Assembly (NCBI RefSeq): GCF_018688335.1
Contig: NZ_CP061316.1
Coordinates: 1,674,001-1,738,000 of the forward strand
Direction of reading: 5' to 3'
DNA length: 64,000 bases
DNA from: Polynucleobacter sp. AP-Jannik-300A-C4
GTDB taxonomy: Bacteria; Pseudomonadota; Gammaproteobacteria; Burkholderiales; Burkholderiaceae
The notes under the pieces are model-generated. The model had not been told where the DNA came from. It worked only from the letters and a program-made list of their open reading frames with translations, and ran no database searches. This document shows positions 52,195 through 60,186 of the stretch, piece by piece (the stretch's first letter is position 1; each line of letters opens with the position of its first letter). The translations under genes and the position numbers were made by a program.

Positions 52195-52731
52195 CTAGTC
52201 AGGGCGTCCTGCGACCACCTTGGAGACTACATCAGAACTGAAGCCCTTGGAGGCCAGAAATCGATATTGCCGAGCCCGCTCTTTTTGTTCAATTGCCAAT
52301 GCACCAAACTTGCGCAACCACAAGTCATGGGCACGCTGGTATTCGGTTTCCTTGAGATTCCTGAGGAGATCGATGGTCTTTGCACTATCCACCCCGGCCT
52401 GAGCAAGTTCGTCCTGTATTTTTCGTGTTCCAAAGCGCTCGCTACGGCGTCGGACCAGAGCCTCTGCAAAGCGCTGGTCAGACAACCAACCGCGAGCCTC
52501 AAAATCATCTAAAACGGCTTCAATTTGTGTGGTCAACGGAATGACTGGCTCAAGCACCTCAGAATCCTCTGCGGGACTCTGAAACTTCAACATCCTTGCG
52601 GCAGACTCTTCGAGCTTTGCGGCCAGCCCTTTGCGACTGTACTCTCGCATAGACAAAAGGCGCAAAGCCCGAGCTTTGAGACTCGGGCTTTGTTTTTTAT
52701 TTTTCTTAACAGTGCTACCTAATTCTGACAT
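52195..52731 (-). CDS. recX: Regulatory protein RecX
   Basis: RecX binds RecA filaments and limits recombinase activity. The 178-residue protein has the RecX three-helix repeats: SLKARALRLLSMREYSRKGLAAKL near residue 20, RGWLSDQRFAEALVRRRSERFG near 95, and a C-terminal QYRFLASKGFSSDVV. I chose the ATG at 52731, 7 bases past the recA stop; a GTG at 52758 inside recA is also in frame. The basic start (KKNKKQ) is encoded by an A-rich stretch followed by a strong hairpin (52663-52692), so the recA-recX junction may act as an attenuator. Confidence 0.93.
   Translation of the reverse strand: MSELGSTVKKNKKQSPSLKARALRLLSMREYSRKGLAAKLEESAARMLKFQSPAEDSEVLEPVIPLTTQIEAVLDDFEARGWLSDQRFAEALVRRRSERFGTRKIQDELAQAGVDSAKTIDLLRNLKETEYQRAHDLWLRKFGALAIEQKERARQYRFLASKGFSSDVVSKVVAGRPD
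52663..52692. promoter_or_regulatory. Perfect 11-bp hairpin in the recX coding start
   Basis: Arms CAAAGCCCGAG and CTCGGGCTTTG enclose an eight-base loop. On the minus strand (recA to recX direction) the stem is followed by CGCC then TTTTGTCT, a poor T tract. On the plus strand it is followed by six T residues, but no plus-strand gene needs it. It may act as a leaky recA terminator, as known between E. coli recA and recX. Confidence 0.7.
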
Positions 52732-52738
52732 TGAAGAA

Positions 52739-53827
52739 TTACGCTTCCTCTTCTTCACTCAAAACATCGCTCACTACTGCTGTGCCAGCTTTGACACCCA
52801 ATTTCGCACGAATCTTCGATTCAATATCTTGTGCAATGGCTGGGTTCTCTTTTAAGAACTCGCGCACATTATCTTTTCCTTGACCAATGCGATCACCGTT
52901 ATAGCTATACCAAGAGCCTGATTTTTCTACGATATCGGCTTCAACACCCATATCAATAATTTCACCTTCTCTAGAAATGCCGGCGCCGTACATGATGTCG
53001 AAGATGGCTTCGCGGAATGGAGGTGAGACCTTATTCTTCACTACCTTCACGCGAGTCTCGTTGCCGACCACTTCGTCGCCCTTCTTAATACTGCCGATGC
53101 GACGAATATCTAGACGCATAGAGGCATAAAACTTCAGCGCATTACCGCCAGTAGTGGTTTCAGGGGAGCCAAACATCACACCAATCTTCATTCGAATTTG
53201 GTTAATGAAAATGACTGTAGTGTTCGTACGCTTAATTGCGCCAGTTAATTTACGCAATGCCTGACTCATCAAGCGCGCCTGCAGACCTGGCAATGAATCG
53301 CCCATGTCGCCTTCAATTTCTGCTCTTGGCACCAAGGCTGCTACTGAGTCGATCACGATTAAATCGATTGAGCCTGAACGCACCAATGCATCTGCAATTT
53401 CCAATGCCTGCTCACCAGTATCAGGCTGAGAGATCAATAAATTATTAACGTCTACACCTAAGCGCGAGGCGTACTGAACATCTAAGGCGTGCTCGGCATC
53501 AATAAAGGCGCAAGTTCCACCAATTTTTTGCATCTCTGCAATCGCATGCAGGGTAAGTGTTGTTTTGCCTGATGATTCTGGGCCGTAAATCTCAATCACG
53601 CGCCCACGTGCCAAACCACCAACGCCAAGGGCTATATCTAAACCCAATGAACCACTAGACACTACCTGAATATCTTGATGAATCTCTGCATCACCCAATC
53701 TCATGATTGAGCCTTTGCCAAATTGCTTTTCAATTTGCGCCAAAGCAGCTGTTAATGCCTTTTGCTTGTCTCCACTCATGCCGTCAAACTCTGATGAGGC
53801 TGATTTCTTCTTATCATCCAAGGCCAT
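52739..53827 (-). CDS. recA: Recombinase RecA
   Basis: RecA forms the strand-exchange filament and drives LexA self-cleavage in the SOS response. Walker [10 protein letters not shown] is at 82-90, [20 protein letters not shown] near 160 contains Walker B, loop L2 region [20 protein letters not shown] near 210 and an acidic C-terminus (LSEEEEA). It has 362 residues. A LexA box and promoter lie 73-100 bases upstream. recX follows directly. Confidence 0.98.
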   Translation of the reverse strand: MALDDKKKSASSEFDGMSGDKQKALTAALAQIEKQFGKGSIMRLGDAEIHQDIQVVSSGSLGLDIALGVGGLARGRVIEIYGPESSGKTTLTLHAIAEMQKIGGTCAFIDAEHALDVQYASRLGVDVNNLLISQPDTGEQALEIADALVRSGSIDLIVIDSVAALVPRAEIEGDMGDSLPGLQARLMSQALRKLTGAIKRTNTTVIFINQIRMKIGVMFGSPETTTGGNALKFYASMRLDIRRIGSIKKGDEVVGNETRVKVVKNKVSPPFREAIFDIMYGAGISREGEIIDMGVEADIVEKSGSWYSYNGDRIGQGKDNVREFLKENPAIAQDIESKIRAKLGVKAGTAVVSDVLSEEEEA

Positions 53828-53899
53828 TTTTTAATTCCTTTTCGCTATGTATTGGGCTTTTTCCCGAAGTTTCTGTACTTTTTAACAACTTAGAAGTCA

Positions 53900-53915
53900 C
53901 TGTATATAAAAACAG
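53900..53915. promoter_or_regulatory. LexA (SOS) box upstream of recA
   Basis: CTGTATATAAAAACAG fits the LexA consensus CTG-N10-CAG with the usual TATATA-rich core. On the minus strand TTGCAA (53922-53927) can serve as -35, and TACAGT overlapping the box as -10 with 17-base spacing, so bound LexA would block the recA promoter. Confidence 0.88.
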
Positions 53916-53942
53916 TAGTATTTGCAAGAAACTTTTTTGACT

Positions 53943-54473
53943 CTATGGCTGATTTTTATCTAGGGTCACTCTTACGCGATCCCAATATAGGAAAAGTGGC
54001 ATTGCAGCGCCCCAAATAATTGCTAAAAATATGAGGCCGCCCACCTGCCCTTGTGGCCCCCATGCTCCAGCACCCATTTGGATGCCTGCCTCATAAGACA
54101 TTGGGCCTGCAATTGCACCTAATACTGCTGCCAGAATGGGTCTTCCACGCAACCAGGATAGTGACCCGTTGATTGTGCTGGCAACCAAAGCCCAGAGCAC
54201 CCACATCCAAACGGGTGACAAATAGCTGCTTGGCCAAGCATCCTCAAAGATTAAAAATCCTGCTAAAGATACAAGTGAGTCAGCGCTTACTCCGTATAAG
54301 GTTGCCTTTGATAATAGACTCATCTCCAACGATGGTTGATTGGAGCGTGCAATGTGGATAGTCAGATAGAGTAAGGTAATGACAACAGGCCAAAACACCT
54401 GATGATTGGCGGCGCCAATAATGCAGGCAAACCAACCAAGTTGGAAAAGCACAAAGTTCCAAAATTTAGCCAT
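53943..54473 (-). CDS. DUF2878 family membrane protein
   Basis: A 176-residue inner-membrane protein with about five to six helices. It begins MAKFWNFVLFQLGWFACIIGAAN, the DUF2878 signature, and contains WVLWALVASTINGSLSWLRGRP and GPMSYEAGIQMGAGAWGP. The function is unknown. It lies between recA and the tRNA, all on the minus strand; the tRNA terminator separates it from the tRNA. Confidence 0.82.
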   Translation of the reverse strand: MAKFWNFVLFQLGWFACIIGAANHQVFWPVVITLLYLTIHIARSNQPSLEMSLLSKATLYGVSADSLVSLAGFLIFEDAWPSSYLSPVWMWVLWALVASTINGSLSWLRGRPILAAVLGAIAGPMSYEAGIQMGAGAWGPQGQVGGLIFLAIIWGAAMPLFLYWDRVRVTLDKNQP

Positions 54474-54501
54474 CGCTTACGCCCAAGCAGTCACACCTAA
54501 G

Positions 54502-54531
54502 AAAAAGGCCACTGCCGCTGGGCAATGGCCT
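54502..54531 (-). terminator. Rho-independent terminator of tRNA
   Basis: On the minus strand AGGCCATTGC pairs with GCAGTGGCCT (one T-G pair) around a six-base loop and is followed by TTTTTC. It begins 8 bases past the tRNA CCA end. Confidence 0.88.
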
Positions 54532-54538
54532 GAAGATA

Positions 54539-54615
54539 TGGTGGCGAATCAGGGATTTGAACCCCGGACCTGCGGATTATGATTCCGTCGCTCTAACCAG
54601 CTGAGCTAATTCGCC
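54539..54615 (-). tRNA. tRNA-Met (anticodon CAT)
   Basis: A 77-base cloverleaf with encoded CCA. Acceptor GGCGAAT/ATTCGCC, D arm GCTC/GAGC, anticodon loop ATCATAA (CAT at 54579-54581), T arm CGGGG/CCCTG with TTCAAAT. The first anticodon-stem pair (27-43) is A-C mismatched. It lacks the three G-C pairs of initiator tRNA, so it is elongator Met; tRNA-Ile2 (CAT read as lysidine) is an alternative but less like the stem seen. Confidence 0.93.
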
Positions 54616-54654
54616 GAAGCTAAGATTTTAGCTTATTTGACTAAGTCGATCAAT

Positions 54655-55308
54655 TTATTTAGTGCTGTGAGAGAGTTTTTTAAAGACCTCTTTCATGAAA
54701 ATCCAAAGAGCTGGTAAGCCCGGAATGACAATCATTGCCAGCGCCACTAGAGAGAAATTGCTTTTTACCCAGGGGTGATCGCCAATGAAAAAACCAAGGC
54801 TGGTCAAACTGCAAACCCAAACAATGCCGCCAATCACGTTATAGAAAACAAAGACGGAATAGCGCATATGCGCCACCCCAGCTACAAAGGGGGCGAAAGT
54901 ACGAATAAATGGCATAAAACGCCCCAGAACAATAGTGATTGGGCCATATTTTTCATAAAAAGCATGTGCCTTATCAAACGCATTCCGATTAAACCAACGT
55001 GAGTTTTCCCAAGAAAAAACCCGGTTACCAATCTTTCTACCGATGGAGTAATTCAGAGCATCACCCGTTACTGCAGCTGCAGTTAGCAGGGCCATCAAAG
55101 CAAATAAATCTAAGCCCCCTACTGCTGCAATGGCGCCTGCAACAAATAGCAGAGAATCACCGGGCAAAAAGGGCATCACTACTAAACCAGTTTCAACAAA
55201 AATGATGGCGAATAGCAGGGCATATATCCAAACGCCCCACTGGTTAGCGACTAATGCCAGATTTTTATCTAGATGTAGAAATAGATCGATGAGGTATGAA
55301 AAGTCCAA
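54655..55308 (-). CDS. DedA family membrane protein
   Basis: A 217-residue inner-membrane protein of the DedA/SNARE-associated group, thought to flip undecaprenyl phosphate or other lipids using ion gradients. FVETGLVVMPFLPGDSLLFVAGAIAA near residue 40 and the conserved KYGPITIVLGRFMPFIRTFAPFVAGVAHM near 120-150 (with the essential Arg residues) are clear. The start appears to be a TTG at 55308: GGAG lies 6 bases before it and no ATG occurs early in the frame. It is transcribed toward the tRNA. Confidence 0.9.
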   Translation of the reverse strand: MDFSYLIDLFLHLDKNLALVANQWGVWIYALLFAIIFVETGLVVMPFLPGDSLLFVAGAIAAVGGLDLFALMALLTAAAVTGDALNYSIGRKIGNRVFSWENSRWFNRNAFDKAHAFYEKYGPITIVLGRFMPFIRTFAPFVAGVAHMRYSVFVFYNVIGGIVWVCSLTSLGFFIGDHPWVKSNFSLVALAMIVIPGLPALWIFMKEVFKKLSHSTK

Positions 55309-55360
55309 AAGGGCTCCAGAGTTTTAATAGGTGAGCTGATGTGAGGTCTGAGCTAGGATG

Positions 55361-55768
55361 CTACTTGATTTGAAAAGTGCTGGTGGCTTCATCTCGGTTA
55401 TACCGAACAAAAACTTCAATCTTCTTAGCCAAAAAGAGTTTTTTAAGCACCTCATCCTTATTCTCAAAAGTAATTGCGGTTTGCTCAGGGTAGCGTGAGA
55501 AAGGATCGCTCATCACTTCAATAGCTTGATCGTCGATCTTGATTAAGCGGATTGTGCGCTTATGAAGGCGGTCGGGCCGAATAAAAATGAGGCGCTTAAT
55601 ATATTTATCGAGTACGAGCTTTTGCCCCTGCTCATTGGTTTTAAAGTAGTAGACAAGCTCATCTTTGCCGTTGACGGTGAGGTCGCGCTCTTCCTCCCAT
55701 TTTGCTAGGGCGGACTGACTCAGACAAATACCCAGAATCACCCCTACTACGATCCTATACAGTTGCAT
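55361..55768 (-). CDS. Secreted protein of unknown function
   Basis: A 135-residue protein with a signal peptide (MQLYRIVVGVILGICLSQSA, cleavage likely after ALA). The mature part is charged and beta-rich (KWEEERDLTVNGKDELVYYF, FIRPDRLHKRTIRLIKID) and has no cysteines, suggesting a periplasmic or outer-membrane-associated protein. I do not recognise a family. It precedes the DedA gene by 52 bases on the same strand and diverges from the MOSC gene by 46 bases. Confidence 0.72.
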   Translation of the reverse strand: MQLYRIVVGVILGICLSQSALAKWEEERDLTVNGKDELVYYFKTNEQGQKLVLDKYIKRLIFIRPDRLHKRTIRLIKIDDQAIEVMSDPFSRYPEQTAITFENKDEVLKKLFLAKKIEVFVRYNRDEATSTFQIK

Positions 55769-55814
55769 TATTTGCTTTCTTCATGTGATCGTTCAATCTT
55801 ATCAGCGAATCTCT

Positions 55815-56426
55815 ATGCGACTACTATCAATCTCTATTGGCAAATCAGGCCCCTTATTTGGACTAAATCATCCCGATTACTCAAGCGTAGCTTCTGCGAT
55901 CAATAAAAAGCCAGTGAGCACGCTAAGCCAGGCAACCCCAGTAGAAATCAAATCCTTAGGTGTTGTGGGCGACGAGCAAGCAGATTTATCAGTTCATGGC
56001 GGTCTTGAAAAAGCGATATATGTTTATCCAATCGAACACTATGCATTTTGGAATGAACTTCTCAATAGGGAAACCAAGAAAATAGTCAATCTCCAGCCAG
56101 GCTCTATGGGTGAGAACTTCACCATAGAAGGGCTTCTTGAAGATGCAGTATTTGTGGGGGATAAGATGACTATTGGTGAACTTGAATTTACAGTTGTCAA
56201 ACTCAGAGAGCCATGTTTTAAGTTCAACGCAAAGATGAAATACAAAGGCGCAGCCAAGGCAATGCTGCAGTCCGGAAAAAGTGGCTGGTACTTGCGGGTT
56301 AATAAGCCAGGAATGCTTGCAGCAGGTGACAACATTACCCTCACTCCTGGACAAAGACTGACCTCGATAGCCAGTCAAAACAAAGCCCTCTTTCAGCGCG
56401 GCAATCAAAAAGATCTTTGGGATTAA
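55815..56426 (+). CDS. MOSC domain protein (YiiM-like)
   Basis: A 203-residue MOSC-domain protein, a fold used to bind molybdenum cofactor or carry sulfur. VDEQADLSVHGGLEKAIYVYPIEHY-type residues lie near 50 (VHGGLEKAIYVYP), QPGSMGENFTIEGL near 95 and the conserved Cys in LREPCFKFNAKM near 140. In E. coli, YiiM and YcbX reduce N-hydroxylated compounds, a possible role here. The ATG at 55815 is preferred over a GTG ten codons upstream because it matches the family start (MRLLSISIGK). Confidence 0.88.
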   Translation: MRLLSISIGKSGPLFGLNHPDYSSVASAINKKPVSTLSQATPVEIKSLGVVGDEQADLSVHGGLEKAIYVYPIEHYAFWNELLNRETKKIVNLQPGSMGENFTIEGLLEDAVFVGDKMTIGELEFTVVKLREPCFKFNAKMKYKGAAKAMLQSGKSGWYLRVNKPGMLAAGDNITLTPGQRLTSIASQNKALFQRGNQKDLWD

Positions 56427-56435
56427 TTTGACAAC

Positions 56436-56467
56436 AAAAAACCCGACCATAAGCTGATCGGGTTTTT
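56436..56467. terminator. Bidirectional terminator between MOSC and MFS genes
   Basis: AAAAACCCGA and TCGGGTTTTT form a ten-base-pair stem around an eleven-base loop. With an A run on one side and a T run on the other it can serve both convergent genes. Confidence 0.88.
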
Positions 56468-56485
56468 GACAGAGCAAAAGATTAA

Positions 56486-58156
56486 CTAATCGTTCGCATA
56501 AATATCAACATCTTTTGTCTCACGAATAAATAAGGTGCCAATCACCAATGTAATGGCAGCAATGATGATCGGATACCAAAGACCATGGTAGATATTGCCG
56601 TTTTGAGCAACCAAGGCAAATGATATTGTTGGCAGCAAACCCCCAAACCAGCCATTACCAATATGGTAGGGCAAGGACATTGAGGTGTAGCGAATACGTG
56701 TTGGGAACATCTCGACCAATATTGCTGCAATAGGGCCATAGACCATTGTCACCAAAATAACTAAATAGGCTAACAACAGGAGTACTGGAACGTAACTGAT
56801 TTCTTCAGGATTAGCTTTCGCTGGATAGCCCGCATAATTTAGAGCGTTACGGATAGCATTTTTAAACTCTGCGTCTCTCGTCTGACTCTCTTCTAAAGTC
56901 ATTCCTTTTGCTGAATACGCCTGAATTTCAGTTTCACCAATTTTGATGATGGCAGTACTTCCCACAGACCCAGGAATTGTTTTGTAGCTGGCAGAGTTTG
57001 ATGCCATAACCTGCTTAGCAATGTCACATGAGCTCGTAAATTTAGCTGTGCCAGTCGGATTAAACTGGAAACTACACTCGCTCAGATCCGCAGTAATTGT
57101 TGCTGGCGCAGTAACCATTGCTTTTTCTAAGGCAGGATTTGCAAAGTGGGTTAATGCATTAAACACAGAAACTGGCGTGCCCGGAATGTAAGTCACAACA
57201 GCTAACAACAGGCCACCCATAATGATGACCTTGCGACCAATCATGTCTGACAAGGTTCCAAAAATAATAAAGAATGGTGTACCTATGATTAAGGCAGCAG
57301 CGATTAAGAGGTTAGCTGTCGTGGGGTCTACTTTGAGTACCTGAGTAAGGTAGAACAAAGCATAAAACTGACCCGTGTACCAGACCACTGCTTGACCAGC
57401 CACTAAGCCAAACAAGGCCAAGAGAACGATCTTTAAATTCTTCCATCGGGCAAACGACTCTGTCAGCGGCGCTTTAGATAGCTTGCCATCCTCTTTCATT
57501 TTTTTGAAAGCAGGCGATTCGTTCATGGACAGTCGAATCCAAATCGATATGCCAAGTAATGCAATGGATACGACAAATGGAATGCGCCATCCCCAAACCT
57601 CAAAATCAGAACCCGTTAACTCACGAGCGCCCAAGATCACTAACAGGGATAAAAACAAACCCAAAGTAGCCGTTGTCTGAATCCAAGATGTATATGCACC
57701 GCGACGACCATGGGGTGCATGCTCGGCAACATAAGTGGCGGCACCACCATATTCACCACCCAAAGCCAAGCCCTGCAGCATCCGCAATGCGATGAGGATG
57801 ACTGGGGCAGCCACACCAATCGAATCGTAATTTGGCAAGATGCCAACAACAAATGTTGAGACACCCATTAGCAAAATAGTAACTAGGAAGGTGTACTTAC
57901 GACCAATCAGATCTCCGAGCCGTCCAAATACCAAAGCACCAAAAGGTCGCACGATAAAGCCTGCAGCAAAAGCCAACAAGGCAAAAATAAAAGCGGAACC
58001 CTGATCTAGCCCTGAGAAAAACTGTTTAGCAATAATGGCGGCCAATGAGCCATATAAATAAAAGTCATACCATTCGAAAACCGTACCCAAAGACGAAGCA
58101 AAAATAACTTTGCGTTCCTCAGCAGTCATGGGGGCGACCTTAGTTGATCGTGACAT
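56486..58156 (-). CDS. MHS-family MFS transporter with large extracytoplasmic insert
   Basis: A 556-residue major facilitator of the metabolite:H+ symporter type. GTVFEWYDFYLYGSLAAII near residue 24, GRLGDLIGRKYTF near 78, RMLQGLALGGEYGGAATYVAEHAP near 125 and a second GRK motif at 307 are family marks. Between helices (about 330-450) it has an unusually long hydrophilic insert with two cysteines (Cys361, Cys377). Related proteins carry dicarboxylates, osmolytes or shikimate; the substrate here cannot be told. It is probably monocistronic. Confidence 0.87.
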   Translation of the reverse strand: MSRSTKVAPMTAEERKVIFASSLGTVFEWYDFYLYGSLAAIIAKQFFSGLDQGSAFIFALLAFAAGFIVRPFGALVFGRLGDLIGRKYTFLVTILLMGVSTFVVGILPNYDSIGVAAPVILIALRMLQGLALGGEYGGAATYVAEHAPHGRRGAYTSWIQTTATLGLFLSLLVILGARELTGSDFEVWGWRIPFVVSIALLGISIWIRLSMNESPAFKKMKEDGKLSKAPLTESFARWKNLKIVLLALFGLVAGQAVVWYTGQFYALFYLTQVLKVDPTTANLLIAAALIIGTPFFIIFGTLSDMIGRKVIIMGGLLLAVVTYIPGTPVSVFNALTHFANPALEKAMVTAPATITADLSECSFQFNPTGTAKFTSSCDIAKQVMASNSASYKTIPGSVGSTAIIKIGETEIQAYSAKGMTLEESQTRDAEFKNAIRNALNYAGYPAKANPEEISYVPVLLLLAYLVILVTMVYGPIAAILVEMFPTRIRYTSMSLPYHIGNGWFGGLLPTISFALVAQNGNIYHGLWYPIIIAAITLVIGTLFIRETKDVDIYAND

Positions 58157-58263
58157 CTACAACATTCCTATTAATTTTTTTCAGTTGCAGATTATCTCTT
58201 GGAAAATTACTTTCATTTATCAGAATTAGGGTAATTCCCCATCAAAGTAAAAAAATTTTGATC

Positions 58264-58293
58264 AAAAAAAAAGAGGAGGCATAGCCCCCTCTT
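58264..58293 (-). terminator. Rho-independent terminator of TRAP operon
   Basis: On the minus strand AAGAGGGGGC pairs with GCCTCCTCTT (one mismatch) around a three-base loop, followed by a run of T residues. It lies 18 bases past the large-permease stop. Confidence 0.87.
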
Positions 58294-58310
58294 TTCTTTA
58301 ATTTACTTCT

Positions 58311-59636
58311 CTACCAACCAATTACTTTAGGCAACCAAAGTGAAATTTGTGGGTAGTAGAAAACTAAGAACAATGCTACGCCCTGCATAAACAGGAATGG
58401 CAAGACACCAATGTATAAGTCCCTAATCTTCACCTCAGGTGGAGCAACCCCTTTGAGATAAAAGAGTGCCCAACCAAATGGGGGAGTTAAGAATGATGAT
58501 TGCAGGCAAACGGTGATCATCATTGCAACCCAAACAGGATCTGCACCTTGCGCCAAAAGAATGGGGAGGAACAATGGCACAGCAATATAACTAATTTCAA
58601 TCCACTCAATAAAAAAGCCGAGTACAAAAATTAGCAAGAGCATGAACCAAATATCGCTATTAATTCCGCCAGGTATCACCTCAAACATCCCAGAGATAAG
58701 CTCTTCTCCGTTAAGCCCCCTGAAGGACAAGGCAAATACTTGTGCGCAAATTAAAATAAACATCATTAACGCGCTGATCTTGGTGGTGTCTATTGCAACT
58801 TGCTTCAAAATATCCCACTTAAAGCGACCAGATAAAAAAGTTACCAAAATTGATCCGACGGCACCCATCGCTGCAGCTTCGGTTGGCGCAGCAACACCAC
58901 CAACGATAGAGCCTAATACTGCAACCACCAACATAATTGGCGGGACTACGACTTTCCAAAAACGCACCCAGAGTTCTTTACCCGAAACACGGCTGCGTTC
59001 TTCCTTAGGAATAGGTGGCATTAAGTCAGGCTTAAGCCAACCTAAAATCAAAATGAAGACTATATAAACCACTACCAAAATGAGCCCCGGTCCTACTGCA
59101 GCGGCAAACAAAGTACCAACCGACAACTGCATGATGTCGGAGAGCAAAATTAAAATGAGACTAGGTGGAATAATTTGACCCAAAGTACCAGAGGCGCAAA
59201 TTGCACCGCAGGCAATACTCTTGTTATAGCCACGTCGTATTAAGGTTGGTAGGGTCAACAAGCCTAAGGTGATGACGGTAGCACCAACAATGCCGGTTGT
59301 AGCACCCATCAAAGCCCCGAACAAGATAATGCCAACTGCCATACCGCCCTTAACACCGCCCGCTATGTGCCCAATCACATCAAGCAAATCATCTGCTAGC
59401 CGAGATTTTTCCAGCATGATTCCCATAAAAATAAACAAGGGAATTGCAAGCCATTGATAACCCGCCACAATGCCAAATACTCTGGCTGGCAATAAGTTAA
59501 ACAAGGATGTTCCGAATCCTAAAAATCCAAATACGAATCCGACTGTTGCCAAAGTAATGGCAACTGGAACCCCAACCATCAATAAAATGAAAAAGCCTAT
59601 CAGCATCAGAATGGCCATCACATGCATATCAAACAT
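58311..59636 (-). CDS. TRAP transporter large permease (DctM family)
   Basis: The 12-helix permease of a tripartite ATP-independent periplasmic transporter, driven by a sodium or proton gradient. LLMVGVPVAITLATVGFV, IPLFIFMGIMLEKS near 75, GATTGIVGATVITLGLLTLP near 115 and GTLGQIIPPSLILILL near 150 are conserved. The ATG at 59636 has a near-perfect ribosome site (AAAGGAGGT) 5 bases upstream and overlaps the small-permease stop by 8 bases. It belongs with the mannitol/chloroaromatic (FcbT3-type) group, which includes keto-acid and lactate transporters. Confidence 0.92.
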   Translation of the reverse strand: MFDMHVMAILMLIGFFILLMVGVPVAITLATVGFVFGFLGFGTSLFNLLPARVFGIVAGYQWLAIPLFIFMGIMLEKSRLADDLLDVIGHIAGGVKGGMAVGIILFGALMGATTGIVGATVITLGLLTLPTLIRRGYNKSIACGAICASGTLGQIIPPSLILILLSDIMQLSVGTLFAAAVGPGLILVVVYIVFILILGWLKPDLMPPIPKEERSRVSGKELWVRFWKVVVPPIMLVVAVLGSIVGGVAAPTEAAAMGAVGSILVTFLSGRFKWDILKQVAIDTTKISALMMFILICAQVFALSFRGLNGEELISGMFEVIPGGINSDIWFMLLLIFVLGFFIEWIEISYIAVPLFLPILLAQGADPVWVAMMITVCLQSSFLTPPFGWALFYLKGVAPPEVKIRDLYIGVLPFLFMQGVALFLVFYYPQISLWLPKVIGW

Positions 59637-60153
59637 GCTGACCTCCTTTGGTGCTATAGCCATTCAGAATCACCCGACAGAGCTCCCCGACGCCTTGCAA
59701 AGCCAGTAAAGCAAAGCCAATTGGAATTAATCCCTTCACAATCCAGCGATAAGGAATACCTCCTGGATCGGGCGACATTTCTCCAATCGAGAAAGACTGG
59801 ACAACATATGATGAGGACAAGTAGATAAATAGCAGCGCCACAATTATTGTGAGGACTGCAGAAATAATATCGACACGATATTTAGTCTTAGGAGAATAAT
59901 TGGCGTAGAACAAATCTACCCGAACATTATCGCCACGCAATAAGGCATAGCTCATACCGAATAAGATTAATGCCGCCAATAGATGCCACTCAAGCTCTTG
60001 CGCCCACACCGAACCAATGCTCATGGTGTAGCGTAAAAAAACGTTAACTGTTATTAATCCCACAATGGCCAAGGCCACGTAAGACGTGGCCTTGCCAGTG
60101 AAATCAATTAAGCCTTCGATACGCAATGCGATTTTTAATAACAAAGGATGCAC
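59629..60153 (-). CDS. TRAP transporter small permease (DctQ family)
   Basis: A 174-residue protein with four membrane helices and the typical DctQ sequence VFLRYTMSIGSVWAQELEWHLLAALILFGMSYAL near residue 40. The start is a GTG at 60153 with AGGA six bases upstream; no early ATG exists. It lies 33 bases after the binding-protein gene and overlaps the large permease. Confidence 0.91.
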   Translation of the reverse strand: MHPLLLKIALRIEGLIDFTGKATSYVALAIVGLITVNVFLRYTMSIGSVWAQELEWHLLAALILFGMSYALLRGDNVRVDLFYANYSPKTKYRVDIISAVLTIIVALLFIYLSSSYVVQSFSIGEMSPDPGGIPYRWIVKGLIPIGFALLALQGVGELCRVILNGYSTKGGQHV

Positions 60154-60186
60154 TGATATTCCTAACTTAAATGATTAAAACGAAAA

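Noticed and set aside
54539..54615. Possible phage or island attachment site at the tRNA
   Set aside because: No integrase and no repeated copy of the tRNA 3' end was seen nearby; flanking genes look like normal chromosome.
55989..56477. 162-codon open frame on the minus strand over the MOSC gene
   Set aside because: Antisense to an intact MOSC-domain gene and runs through the bidirectional terminator.
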